64,000 bases of DNA, taken from NCBI RefSeq assembly GCF_001949145.1, contig NW_019091405.1, forward strand, positions 1,580,653 through 1,644,652. The letters are read 5' to 3'. The position numbers were made by a program, and so were the translations under genes. Shown here piece after piece: positions 52,938-64,000 of the stretch. The notes beneath the pieces are model-generated. The model did no database searches. It saw only the letters and a program-made list of their open reading frames with translations, and had not been told where the DNA came from. The number at the start of each line of letters is the position of its first letter. The first letter of the stretch is position 1. This DNA comes from Acanthaster planci (taxonomy: Eukaryota > Echinodermata > Asteroidea > Valvatida > Acanthasteridae).

Positions 52938-55555
52938 GCAGTCATATTTTTCTTAAAGACTAGCTGAGTTGGAAGACTAGTCTGTAGGTTTTTAAGGTTT
53001 GTTTGAACCTTCTGGTATTGTTTTGGGTGGTTTCATTTGTTTTATTATGTACTTCTGTTTAGAGTGACTGTTGCCAGAATATATGTTGATATATCTACAC
53101 GGAAATATTCAGTCAAAAAAGAAGTAACACTGCATATGATTGGATGTTTGGAAATTAAATATTTTTGTACCTTGTGTGTTGATTGGGGAGGGGGGGATTG
53201 CGGCTGCACTTTGGGGAGAATACTGAGCTCACTAAAATTGTGAGCTTTCCTTTTTTCATAGGCAATTCTAAAATTACATAATGACCATTTTACTCATGCT
53301 ACACATTTTAAATGAATCTTTTGCTTTGTTCAGTTTTTGTTTATAGGAACATTTGTATAATTTGCTTCTCTTATTATCTAAATCTAAATTATTTTAATTG
53401 TGGAGAAATTCACAGGTTTTCAGTTTATCTTGTAAAAAAAAATTGAAATTTTCCAAATGTTGAAACTGGGCTGTAAGGCTGTAATTAATCTGCGGCCTTG
53501 CAGGGTGCACTTCAGTCTGTTCAATGTACATGTAAAACATGAATATTGATAGATTTGACACTTTGAGCATGGTTTCTGTGCATACACTAAACCACTGGAA
53601 ATGTTCAAATTTGTGCGTTTAAAAACTTAGAAAAGTTTTTAGAACAATAACATGAGTGCCTGCACGTGCCGTCATGCAAGGTATTAGAGATATACAGTAT
53701 ATCAAGCAGACTAAGTAAATATTTTCTCCTTTCTTACTTTGGTAGCTTTCAATGTGAATCCTTCAGCCTATGTTTTCCAACAAGAACCTTGTAGTGCCGA
53801 ATTCAAGATCTTGTAGTTTACCAGACTGTATTCAACTAAACTATTCAGATGCATATTTGAACCTCCACTTGGTTTAATTATTATGAAGGGTGAGTTACTA
53901 AACAGTCATTGAGGACAGGATCAAGGTCATGTTTAATTTACTCTTAACCTGCTCCGAATTTTACAATCTATTAAAACTTGACCTCCAGTACTCTATGAAA
54001 CGAATGGTGTCCAAGTTGACTGCTTCGTGTCGTATGAAAGATGAAGGATTGTATTTTGAATCAGTGCACAGGTGCATGGAATCAACACCAGTTAACATTG
54101 GGGAAAAATTGCAGAAAGTTTAAAAAATTGTCCCGATTGAGCTGTAAACTCCAAAGCCCAAGGTACTGTCCCAATGTCTACGATTGCAGAAATAATTCAG
54201 GTGGTTTGGATTGAACACAGACTTGTGTTCCAGCCTCAATTGATCCCTTTCCACACACAATGTACTGAATGATTTCATGAACAATGCTAGTCAATGAAGA
54301 AACAATATAAGAATCTGAAAATCTCGATCCACAGGGTCAAAGTGTCAGAGATACGGTCCAACCATATCTCTGATTTTAACAATAACCATTCAAGAGGGCC
54401 CGATAAAACAATTGAGATTCCCACGTTTGTGCATGGAAAAAATGCTGAGTGGTGAAAAACCATAGTTTTCATCTATCCATTGTCATATGCACCAAAATGC
54501 AAATACTAAAAACATGTTTGTATGAAACTCGGCAATATTGTGAATTATTTTACCAAAAAAATCAAACATAACGCTATTAAGCTGGTAAGTTGTCGACTTC
54601 TCATGGGTTCCTTTCCATTTTCATTTTACATTTTGCCTTTCCAAATCTATATTTGAATATTTCTATGACACATTTCAAATTCCACATAATGTTCCCACAA
54701 ATTGTAGACTTCGGAGAAAAACTGAAACAAAAAGGGGCTCCCCCTTGACTGTGAATAACGGTGATCAGCCACCGTTCAGGCGCGCATGACAAGCCTGGCT
54801 TCACGGAAGTTGATACAAGATAAATGGTATGCACACAACACTGAACAAAGCTGAAAATGAACAATGCCCACCATATGAAGGCAGGCTGCATTCCAGGCGG
54901 CTGTGACCATAAGGTCAGGGATGAATAAAGATGCGGTGGGGTTATAGAAAATTGGAAATCATTGCTCTGGAGACACAATTTTATTGACAATGTGGGGAGT
55001 TATAGTGCATTTGGGGAGAAACGTAAACCTTGAGTAAAATGGAAATTTTGCATTGAAAATTTCACAAATTGAGTTTTCTCTCAGTAACTACAAAATCGGA
55101 AAGACGTTTGCTACTAAGGGAAGGGATGAGGTTGGAGGGTGACTGAGCAAATTGATAAAAGATTGAAATATATCTGACAAAAATCCGAAGCATTGTGCTT
55201 GGTGGCAAAGAACTTTCATTACCCCTGGCAGTCTAGAAATCTTCAACTAGTCTTTGACCTCTTTTATGTTTCTTCACTCTAGACTCGAACAAAAATCCAA
55301 GTATTTGAATACAAAAATACTTCAGCTGGAAAAGTGACATCGATGGTTTGATATGAAACTTTCTTCAAATTTGGTATCACAGGCTGAAACTGACCAGCAT
55401 TCAGAGTTGTGAAGCCAGGAGGGAATCACTTCTAAGAGTCCAACGCAAAAAATCTCTACAACCTTAAATTCAGGTCTCTTCTGGAAAACTACCAAGAAAC
55501 ATCACGACCCCAACCCCCAAAACACCTCAAACAACATCTCAAATAAGACACTACA

Positions 55556-55561
55556 TTTATT
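55556..55561 (-). terminator. Candidate FANCM polyadenylation signal
   Basis: AATAAA on the minus strand about 1.5 kb after the FANCM stop. Distance is long; a closer non-canonical signal is possible. Confidence 0.3.
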
Positions 55562-57046
55562 TCAACACATCTGGTGTCTCGTCTTTTTTCTCTATTTTGT
55601 CAGTATTCAAAAATACAAGGCTCTATAATATCAATATATACACCTTATTTGTTTCTAAAGTTGTTACAAAGACAGTTTTAAATGCTGAAGTCACACACGT
55701 CGATGTTTTGATTATAATTAACTTGTGCTGGACACTCTTAGTAGGTGGGGGTATATCTTGTGACCCAAATAAAATATGGTTAAATTTAAAACAAAACAAG
55801 AGATCTGAAGCCATCCCTAGTTTTTATGCGGATCATGTAAAGAAGATCAGAGTGACTTAGCAGTCATAGACAATCACTTATGCTACTCCAGGCATGATTC
55901 AGAAAGGATGTTGGTATCAAACGCTTAGGATAAAATCACTGAGTATGTGTGACACTTTGTGCAATGCTACAACCATAAATTGATTCAATCAAACAGAATA
56001 TAACAGTTACAACAAGTTACCACTACATTTTGTCAATCTGGGCAGTACAAGTCTTTGATGCCAACAACTCAATTCTACTGCCTTCAGCAGGCCAAGGTTA
56101 ATTGGGGTGAACATTCTTCCTTATATCAACTTTAACAGTCCTAAAATGTTCACAACCACCTCATAATTGTGCACTAAGTAGATGGGATTACCAAAGCTCA
56201 AAATAAAACTTTTGCAATCCATGCTTTCTGACTATCACTGGTTGTTCCTCAACACAATTACAAAAGTACAAAAAAATTGGCACTTAGTTTGATTAGTAGC
56301 TTTTCTCACATAAGGCAGAATAAAAAGTTTGTGACCAATAACCTCTGGAAAACAATTTCATGAAAAAGTAGCAAAAATACAAAAAGTTCAATCAACTTTG
56401 AACATTTAGAAAATATTATCTCTTTAAGAGGAACATGATTAAAGATGTTTTATAGAAAGCGTGATATTGAAACTGCAGACGGTATCCAATGCGTAACCTG
56501 ATGCATGGTGATATTTGGTAACCGTACAACGATGATCAATACAATGTCACGGCAGGCTACATACTGTCATTCACTCGACCTGTGCACTACAATTGCATAG
56601 TCTGATTAAAACAACTCAGGCACTGTATTTGTCTAGAACCTACATGCAATGTAGGCTGTGTAATACAGGCTCCATAATTTCATACATAATTCTACTAAAA
56701 TTCAAAAATGAAATAAGTTTTCATCTTTTTAAAGGTGGGACAAAGTGAAGGGGACAGAGATGGGCCGGGTACTACTGTCCTTGGGGTGCACATTTCTTGT
56801 AGGGATGCCCTCTTCATATTTAAATGGCAGTGTCAGGGATGATGAGTATATTAACTACATGAACACTTGGACTATCACAGTTTATACTATAATTCCACTG
56901 AGTCGCAGGTTTCAATGTATTTCTGCATTGATGAGCATTTGCCAAAAGGAATATTTTTGCATTTGAGTTCCATTGTGTTGAATGGCAAGAAGTAGCATTT
57001 TTTTTCACAACTGACAGTCAGTTTTGATAGCTGTCTGGCGCCCGCA

Positions 57047-60000
57047 TCACTTGCCAGTACATATGCTCATCATCTGCTCGTCAAACCGATGCTGTAAGAA
57101 ACAGCAAATCTCGGCCGATTTCTGCAAGGAGATGTTGGTCTTCTGCCTAACTTGCTCCGGTGAACTACCAAAGGGGAGAAAAAAAACAGCAACCACGAAT
57201 GTAAGGCACAAAAATCAGGTGTCCTACAGCTGAACTTTAACCCCCTTCATGCCGGTTGACATGTAATGCACAAAAATTTTCAGTACCCAAAACAGGGGAG
57301 TGATGTCAAGATGTCACGGCAAATTCTGTGCCCCGGGTGATATTTGCGCTCATTTCTGTGCTTGAGTGATGCTTATTGAGTTTGTCAAAACACAAAGATT
57401 TGAACAAGTCTGCATAAGGTGAACATGTGTGATGCCCTCCGGTGGCCATGGGCCACATCCGAGCATTGTAGCAAACATCAATTATGTTGTCTTGGAGTTT
57501 GAAAAAAGCGACAATGCAGTTATAAAATTTCACAATTTCTTGAGCAAATGACCACAAAGAAAAGGGCCAGCATTTGTAAAGTCCAATTCTGTGAAGGACT
57601 CTGGTTGTAATATTTTGCCAACTTAAAAAGTTGGTATTTGGGCCCCAAATAATACCATGCACGGAAAAAAGTCTGGGGAAACATACAGACCGCAACTGAT
57701 CAAAAACGAAAGCAAAAAATACCACCCCTGTACGCAATAATGGATCTGCCCTTGGCAGTGTGATGGGGTAAGTGTGCTGAAGGCTCACCTGTGAATGAGT
57801 TCCTGGATGCAGGGAAATGCTTTCATCAGGGACAGGGCGGTAGCGTAGCTGACTCGAGGCAGTGATTGATACAATTTGAAGACCTGAGGACGAGAAGTAT
57901 ATCGCACAAACAAATGAAGTGAAAACATCATACACTGAAATGTCACTTGGCCCAATACAGAATCCTTGCTTCTTCAAACTGACAGGAAAATCAATAATAT
58001 GGATAATCAACCCTCCTTTAGTTTTTCAGCACAAATATGCACAAGTGCCCAAGGTCACTCTCTTGCATGTTGGTGCAGTGCACAACACGACACAGCTGTG
58101 CTTCTTTGAGGTGTTTACCAAGTGACCCAAAGAGTGACTTCAGCATAGGAGGGTTAAGACATTAATAATGCACAACATATCCAAGCAAAAGGTGCAAGGC
58201 GCTTTCCACTATTATTACCCCTGCTCATTGGGCCCATAAAGCATTCTAGATACAATCTCAGCTCCCTTGGGAGTATACAGCTCGATGCAGCCTTTTCTGT
58301 GCTATGTGATAAAATCAACCCAAGTAACCATCTTTGCCCTCAAAGGTACCTGATTACTCCTGGTTGGGGAGAAGCATGAGTAACAAAGTGCCTTGCCCAA
58401 CTGCACATGCACCATGACCCTAGGCTGGATTCGAACCCACAATATGCAGCTTTACCCATCGACTAGGAATCCAATGCTCTTAACCACCATGCCACAGCAA
58501 TGCAGACTCATCTTCAAAATACAAATCATGCTTCCACAACTGTTCACATACAAATGGTGCATCAAGCAACCACAAGTTAAAAATTTCTTCAGCTGTCAGT
58601 GAAGGATACATGGCCGCCTGCTAGAAACCCACAGTCGAGATCCAAACGGTCAGTGGACATCACGTTTTGACACCAACCTGTTCCTGGGTGGTGTTCATTG
58701 AGGTGAGAGGGGCCAGACCCTCCCCTTTCCGCATCTCGATGTGAACCAAGTCAGCCAGAATCCTTGCAGTGTCCTCTGCGGAAGAACCAAGTACACTATG
58801 TTATCCACCCCGAGTTGAAGTGCACCCCCAAGCGGCAAAAGAAAGACAGATGGTTGTAAGTGTTTCAAGTGGGTTCTTGCACGCGTTCTGCGTGTGCGCA
58901 AAGACCATACATTCTAGAATAAATTTGCATGCTGCATGTCAAACGCGCCACTGATCTCCATTATAAACATGCGCCTCATGGTGAGTAAAAAAAAACCAAA
59001 ACCACGAACTCTTTCATTCGGATAGCTTATTTGAGTTATGCTACCCCCCTAACCAGGACGGCATCTACTGGCTATTTACACAAGCAAGGTGCCCCCCCTT
59101 TGTGTCGTGTGTTTGTCTTGTGTTTGCGAAAAGCATTTTGATGTGTGAACACACCAAAAGAAAAATCAGTACAAGACTCCATCTAATCTAATTGAAAGTG
59201 ACTCATTTTGAAAGGGGCTGTAGGGATAAACTTGGGAATCCACTTGGAAAAATTTGGCTTTAGTTAAGAGATATAAATGCATGGTTTTAAGTTTAACACT
59301 GAAAACTTAGTCTTCAAAAGTACAAATTGGTTGGAGAATACTCAACGTGAACAAGCTATCACAGTCATCTTATTAACCACTACCTGCTAGGCGGACTTTA
59401 TATGCAGAGCCGAGGAGCCCAGAACTGGGACAAAAGAGTTGGGCCTTATAACAAAGACCGTGCTCAGCACAAAAGACTGAGCTGCTGGGCATTACCGACA
59501 TTTTTTCGCTCTCAATAGTGGAGATAATCCAGTCTTGTTTTGAAACAGTATACCACGGTTTGAGGCATTTAGAGCGAGCGGATTACCACCGCGGAAAAAG
59601 CTCTCCACCACCCCAGCGATGAGCCTTACAGCACCGCTGCAAGCTAATCTGGCCCCTATTGAAAAGAGGTCAGCAGTTTCTAAAAAGAACCAGAGGATCT
59701 TGAAGAGTTTATTCATTTCCTAAAGGGATAGGGAACACTTAAAGCTCTCTTTTATCACTGGCAAGTAACAAAAATGTTCTGTTGGTGCTCAGTCTGATAA
59801 ATGTTAAGGATATGAATAGAAATAAAAACCCTTACCCAGTGAATCCGAGTACAGCAACTTGATGTGAGTCTTACTCAGAGCGGCTAATGTACTGTCAAAG
59901 TACTTGGTTCGAATCCTAACAAGGGCGGTAAGAAACGTGCAGTTAACAAGTATCTGGTCCCTAGACATTAATTAAAAGAGTTTTTCTCAGTCATGCAACT

Positions 60001-63000
60001 AATCGTTGTCACTATAACAAAACTGTTAAGAGTAATAACCTCAGAAAGAGAATCGACAACAGCTAGTCAAACAGAGAGCTAAAGCAACAGTCGCTGCATT
60101 GAACCAGTTTGATACTTCAAAAAAAAAAGCAACGTCAGTCCAAAATGAGGAACCTGACGTCAAAGCAACGTACACATAGTCAGTGTATTGAGTCAGAGTA
60201 CAGCCTAGCTGACAGGGCTGACCTTGCATATGTGATGTTCTCCATTTTGAGCAGATGCTGTTAACAGCAAACTGCCTCACTATTTTACAAATTGTAACGG
60301 TTTGTTTATAAACATTAAAAGTAGTAGCTGGGAAAAAATGAACAAATCCTATATCAGTCTGGAGTATTACCATATTTGGACAGCCTATTAAGTCACAGAT
60401 TTCATGCAATCTGACCAATCACAAGGCCTGTTTTAGCAGCCTGCAACGGATTGTATGGGAGTTTCCATGTTACAGGGTGCTTTTCTAAAACGCTGCAGCA
60501 TATGGAACAAAAACACTAACAATTTATTTCAGTTGGTAAAATTTGATTGGCTTTACAAAAAAAACCCTGACAACAGACAAAAACTAGAAGTCCTAAAACA
60601 TGTTTGCACCGATGGGATTTAAAATTTGTCATAGTCAACTTGAGATAATTAAGTTGAATTTGGACCAAATTGCTGTATCAGTTAGGGAAAGGTCACTATG
60701 CCCACATGTGGTAACACTGTAGACTGCATATGTTCATCAGAACAAACTACAAAATTAGGGGTTAAGACAACGCTTACAGCTGTCTTGGTTTTTTGTCGTC
60801 CGCTGGCTTGACACGATCTTTCTCCAGAATCAGACAGGGTCTGTCAAACAAGTCGCACAAGTGACGCACTCGGTCAATCAACTTGTTCTTGTTGGCACCA
60901 TTCCCAAAATCTGTCATGAACAGAGCACAATGAATTTCAACAAAAACAATACACACTTGTGCATCTACAGCAGTAAAAAGTGGAAGAATTGTTCTCCATT
61001 TCCCCAAGCCTCATGATGCTTGTGTTTAAAGCATGCACATCCACCAATACATGTATCAGAGTTTGTGGTACTGTTTTTATCCCTGCTCATCATGCCAATA
61101 CAGCTCTCCTATCTTACTCCCTAAGGGGTACACATTAAGCATAAAGGGTCGATTTTCCACCTCTACAACTACCTTTCACGTAATGGTTACCCTGATGGGC
61201 TGCTGTTTGTTCACCTCTGTGACTGATGAACCCAAAAGGAGAGAATACAAAATTAAAAATTCAGGGTAACCTCGAGGTTAACCTCAAGATTAAGTGAGGT
61301 CTAACAGGGTTTGTGAGGTACCACAGGGCAAAACCCGAAGTGACCCCTTTTTTAACTCGATATGTCTGCATGCTGCCCTTAATGTAGAGCACTCCTTCTG
61401 GTATAATGAAAAAATTGATTCTGATGTAGGTGAAAAACAGTTTAGGTGAAGAAGCTATACAGAGCTGATCTGAACCTAAGACCGAATCCTGCCAGGGGGA
61501 ATTTGCTCAGATGGCACTGAAAGTAGACGTACATCAAACGACCGAACTGCTGCTTACCCGACATGGATTTCTTCTCCACGCCCATCCGGGCACTGACAAT
61601 GTAATCACAGCCACTCAGCAGGCAGATGTGAGGGTTAAGGTTGTGCTTGAGGGTCAGGATGGACACAATCTGGGCAGAGCTGGAGAGCTCCTTGGAATCG
61701 ATCAGGATGACGGGCTTGCCACAACTCATAGCATCTTGAGACTGTTGGCATGAAAGCAACGAGACCAATGGGCGTCACACGGAAGCAATCTTTACAGATA
61801 CACCCTTTGACAACCCCTTCAGAAGTTACTGGAGATGTATTACAGACTTCATGGTGATAGCCCCCCTCAAATAGTTACCCCCCCAAAAGGCCAGATAAGG
61901 GAAGCTCCCGATTTTAAAAACCATTTCTCAAATGTGCCCTGCATCCCAGCATACAGCGTATTACCAGATTGTGTGCACATCTAAACACTCACTACATGTA
62001 TTTTGTGTACTTTTGAGCCTTGAATCTCATAACATACACCTCCAAATCCCTTGAAGATTGTCACAAAATGGTACTGTTTTCTACAAAGTCCATAAGATGT
62101 GACTTTCTGTACCGTGAAGTCAAACTCTTTTGTACCCACAGCCTATGCACTGCTGAAGATCAGACCTCTCGCTTTAAACTCAATTACTAACAGCACCTTA
62201 TTACCTATAGCACACCAACTTTGGTCACTTGAAAGTACTACGTGCTAATCCTTCGGACAAAAGTGAAAATGACAGTGGGGGTAAGTGAAGGATGAAAGAA
62301 CAACAGGGTCAAATTAACAGTCATTATGTGCATTTTTCCATCACGACTTTCGACCAATCAGACAACTCACCCCAGCTAGTGTGCTTTTACTGATCCCTCG
62401 CATGGAGCTTGGCGGCACAGGAATGTTTCTAATATCCTTCCTGGCACCGGCTTGATTCCCTAAAGAGAAATCTCCTCCAGGTTCATGGGTCAGGTTACTG
62501 ACTGCTGAAGCTGTCCGGCCTAGGCTGCTTACTGTTGATGATGATGATTTGGGGCATGAGGAAGGGCTTGTCCCTTGCTGGTTTATCCTCTTGACTCGCA
62601 CTTTGCCGACATTCAGTCCCGCACTGGAGGATGACCTGCCACAGTACAGCTCGGCCTTCTGCTGCTGCTGTTTAGGTGACCGTTGCTGTTGAGGTTTTCC
62701 ACCAGTTTGCTGCCGTTGCAACTGCTGCTGTGGCTGATGCTGGGGCACACGCAGTTGCTGTGCTTGCTGTTGCCGTTTGAGCTGGCACTGCCGCTGTTGG
62801 TTTAGCTGTTCCCCAGCTGGCTTTGACTGATTCTGCTGTTGTTGAGGCAGGAGTGTTTGATGTCGCTGTTGCTGCTGCGCTCGGTCCTGCAGCAGCAGTT
62901 CTCTTTTCTTCTCTTCCATTTTCCGCATGAATTCTTTCTTTTTCTCCTCTTGTCTCTTCAACCTCTCGACTCTTTCCTTTTCGGCCAATGTCAGTCCGTT

Positions 63001-63878
63001 GCTGGCAATTGATGCTGTCTTGCCGTCAGAGTCTGTTGGTCTCCTGGGCAAATATCCTTGCTTCGGCTTTAAGACAACATCAGGGCAGGAGTTGGCCTGT
63101 CTTGCGTTTCCGACTAGAAACTGCCGGATGACAGAGCCCTGGCTGTGACATGGGTGTGACCCACCTGGATTGTGCGGTACAGTTGCAGTCGGAGATTCGT
63201 CACTTCGGTCTGAATGAGATGTCGGGCCAGAATTTTTGTTCGACTGCTGCCGACAGACAGATTTTACGGGAGAAATTTTAAGATTAGTAACATGTTTCCC
63301 TGTCGGCCCCACAGCATCGGAAGACTTACCCTTGCTGGTCTTATCAGTACAAAGCCAACCAGTTGAGCTTGGATTCTCAGCTTGATGTGAGGCACTGAGA
63401 CTGCGCTTCCCAAGGCACTTCCTCTTGTCACTAGGATGCATCCTCCTGTTTGGGCCTCTTGGTCCCTCCTCAATCTCTTCGGCGCTGGTTGAGGTCGAAG
63501 AGGATGACATGAGCAACTTCTTTCTCCCTTCCTTCAAGATCTGTTGGGCCCGACTGGGCCCTTTGTTCCTGCGCCTGCACTTGGAGGAGAGGATGTTGTC
63601 AGGGTTGATCGTGTTCTCAAAGAGACTCTCTTCAAACTGGTCCCTCTTTCCCTGTCTCCCGCCTCCCTTTGTAATTTTCACGTCATCTCCTTCCTCTTCC
63701 CCCTCCCGGACCACAAAGCTGTTTTCGTAGTAGCTGTCGTCTTGGACGGGGACCTGGGAGAAGATTTCAATGTCGTTCCGGGTAGGATGTTGCACCATCT
63801 TGAAGCGGTTGGGGGCGGGGTGTGAAATGCCTCCTCCAGGCAGATTGTGGACTGACTGCATGTAGACAGCATGCATAT
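57047..63878 (-). CDS. FANCM: FANCM, C-terminal part (Fanconi anaemia complementation group M), 5' partial
   Basis: DNA translocase of the Fanconi anaemia pathway that remodels stalled forks and anchors the core complex with FAAP24. Seven exons in phase: 63878-62371, 61741-61558, 60910-60778, 59915-59836, 58775-58678, 57883-57789 and 57164-57047 (TGA), about 737 residues. The first is a 1.5-kb disordered exon with an acidic DDSYYENSFVV motif and a long Gln-rich coiled segment. Next is an ERCC4-like nuclease fold (PVILIDSKELSSSAQIVSIL, GCDYIVSARMGVEKKS, CLILEKDR). It lacks the full ERKxxxD active site, as in vertebrate FANCM. The end is a tandem helix-hairpin-helix region (VFKLYQSLPRVSYATALSLM). 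The helicase domain lies right of the window. XPF and MUS81 were rejected because of the degenerate motif. Confidence 0.93.
58225..58502 (-). mobile_element. tRNA-derived SINE in a FANCM intron
   Basis: On the minus strand, a box A-like TGGCATGGTGG (58494-58484) and a perfect box B GGTTCGAATCC (58437-58427) are separated by about 46 bases. That spacing fits a tRNA with a long variable arm (Leu/Ser type). A non-tRNA body containing TGGGCAAGGCACTTTGTTAC follows, a word seen in invertebrate deuterostome SINEs as I recall. Not a functional tRNA. Confidence 0.75.
59375..59670 (+). repeat. Unclassified interspersed repeat, copy 2
   Basis: Partner of the repeat at 50472-50793, here inside a FANCM intron. 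Shares ATGCAGAGC, ACAAAAGACTGAGCTGCTGGGC, AACAGTATACCAC and ACAGCACCGCTGCAAGCTA-type blocks (allowing mismatches). Confidence 0.7.
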
Positions 63879-64000
63879 CTGCGACAGATGGGATGTTAAA
63901 GGTTAAATTTTACACTGAAGATCAACCCTAAATGGCATAGCATGCATGGCTATTTTGCAAAAAAACTAGCAGAATAGGAAGAAACCACTGTGCAGGGGAA

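Larger units (their letters stand above)
51908..57046. other. Convergent intergenic region between PRDX5 and FANCM
   Basis: Contains the 3' UTRs of the converging genes, a MITE-like element (52756-52937) and AT-rich sequence with short meaningless frames. I see no additional gene or structured RNA. Confidence 0.55.

Noticed and set aside
57306-58010. 234-codon minus-strand frame
   Set aside because: Only 57789-57883 of this stretch is coding (FANCM, in a different frame); the rest is intron.

Overview
The window is animal nuclear DNA. Genes are interrupted by GT/AG introns of 0.1-4 kb, proteins are typical metazoan orthologues, and the flanks hold tRNA-derived SINEs, foldback elements and scattered TACATGTA-type palindromes. 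Exon-level similarity to the vertebrate orthologues, plus this repeat flavour, suggests a marine invertebrate deuterostome, perhaps an echinoderm. That taxonomic guess is inference and cannot be settled from this window.

Layout. (1) About 1-8.7 kb, plus strand: the last nine coding exons of PARP1 (helical regulatory domain plus ADP-ribosyltransferase domain); the gene enters from the left edge. (2) About 13.1-32.3 kb: a cluster of four glycoside hydrolase family 1 (GH1, lactase-like beta-glucosidase) genes. GH1-1 is on the minus strand with four exons. GH1-2, GH1-3 and GH1-4 are on the plus strand with a different exon plan. GH1-1, GH1-2 and GH1-4 are complete, have signal peptides, both catalytic glutamates and a hydrophobic C-terminal tail that looks like a GPI-anchor signal. 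GH1-3 has exons 1 and 2 but no terminal exon that I can find before GH1-4 begins. (3) About 34.9-39.7 kb: nested tandem duplications, one of which carries a second, frameshifted copy of the last exon of EXOSC5. (4) About 38.7-47.0 kb, minus strand: EXOSC5 (RRP46-type exosome core subunit), six exons, complete. (5) 47.4-51.9 kb, plus strand: PRDX5 (atypical 2-Cys peroxiredoxin), six exons, complete, divergently arranged with EXOSC5 across a 414-bp promoter interval. (6) About 57.0-63.9 kb, minus strand: the last seven coding exons of FANCM, including a large Gln-rich disordered exon, the degenerate ERCC4 nuclease-like domain and the C-terminal helix-hairpin-helix region.

The housekeeping genes (DNA repair PARP1 and FANCM, RNA decay EXOSC5, peroxide removal PRDX5) are ordinary. 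The accessory interest lies in the GH1 array: local duplication, patchy sequence homogenisation, different intron histories, probable GPI anchoring, and one member that would need a neighbour's terminal exon to make a complete enzyme. All splice sites were placed by reading GT/AG boundaries and codon phase by eye; no transcript evidence or database search was available.
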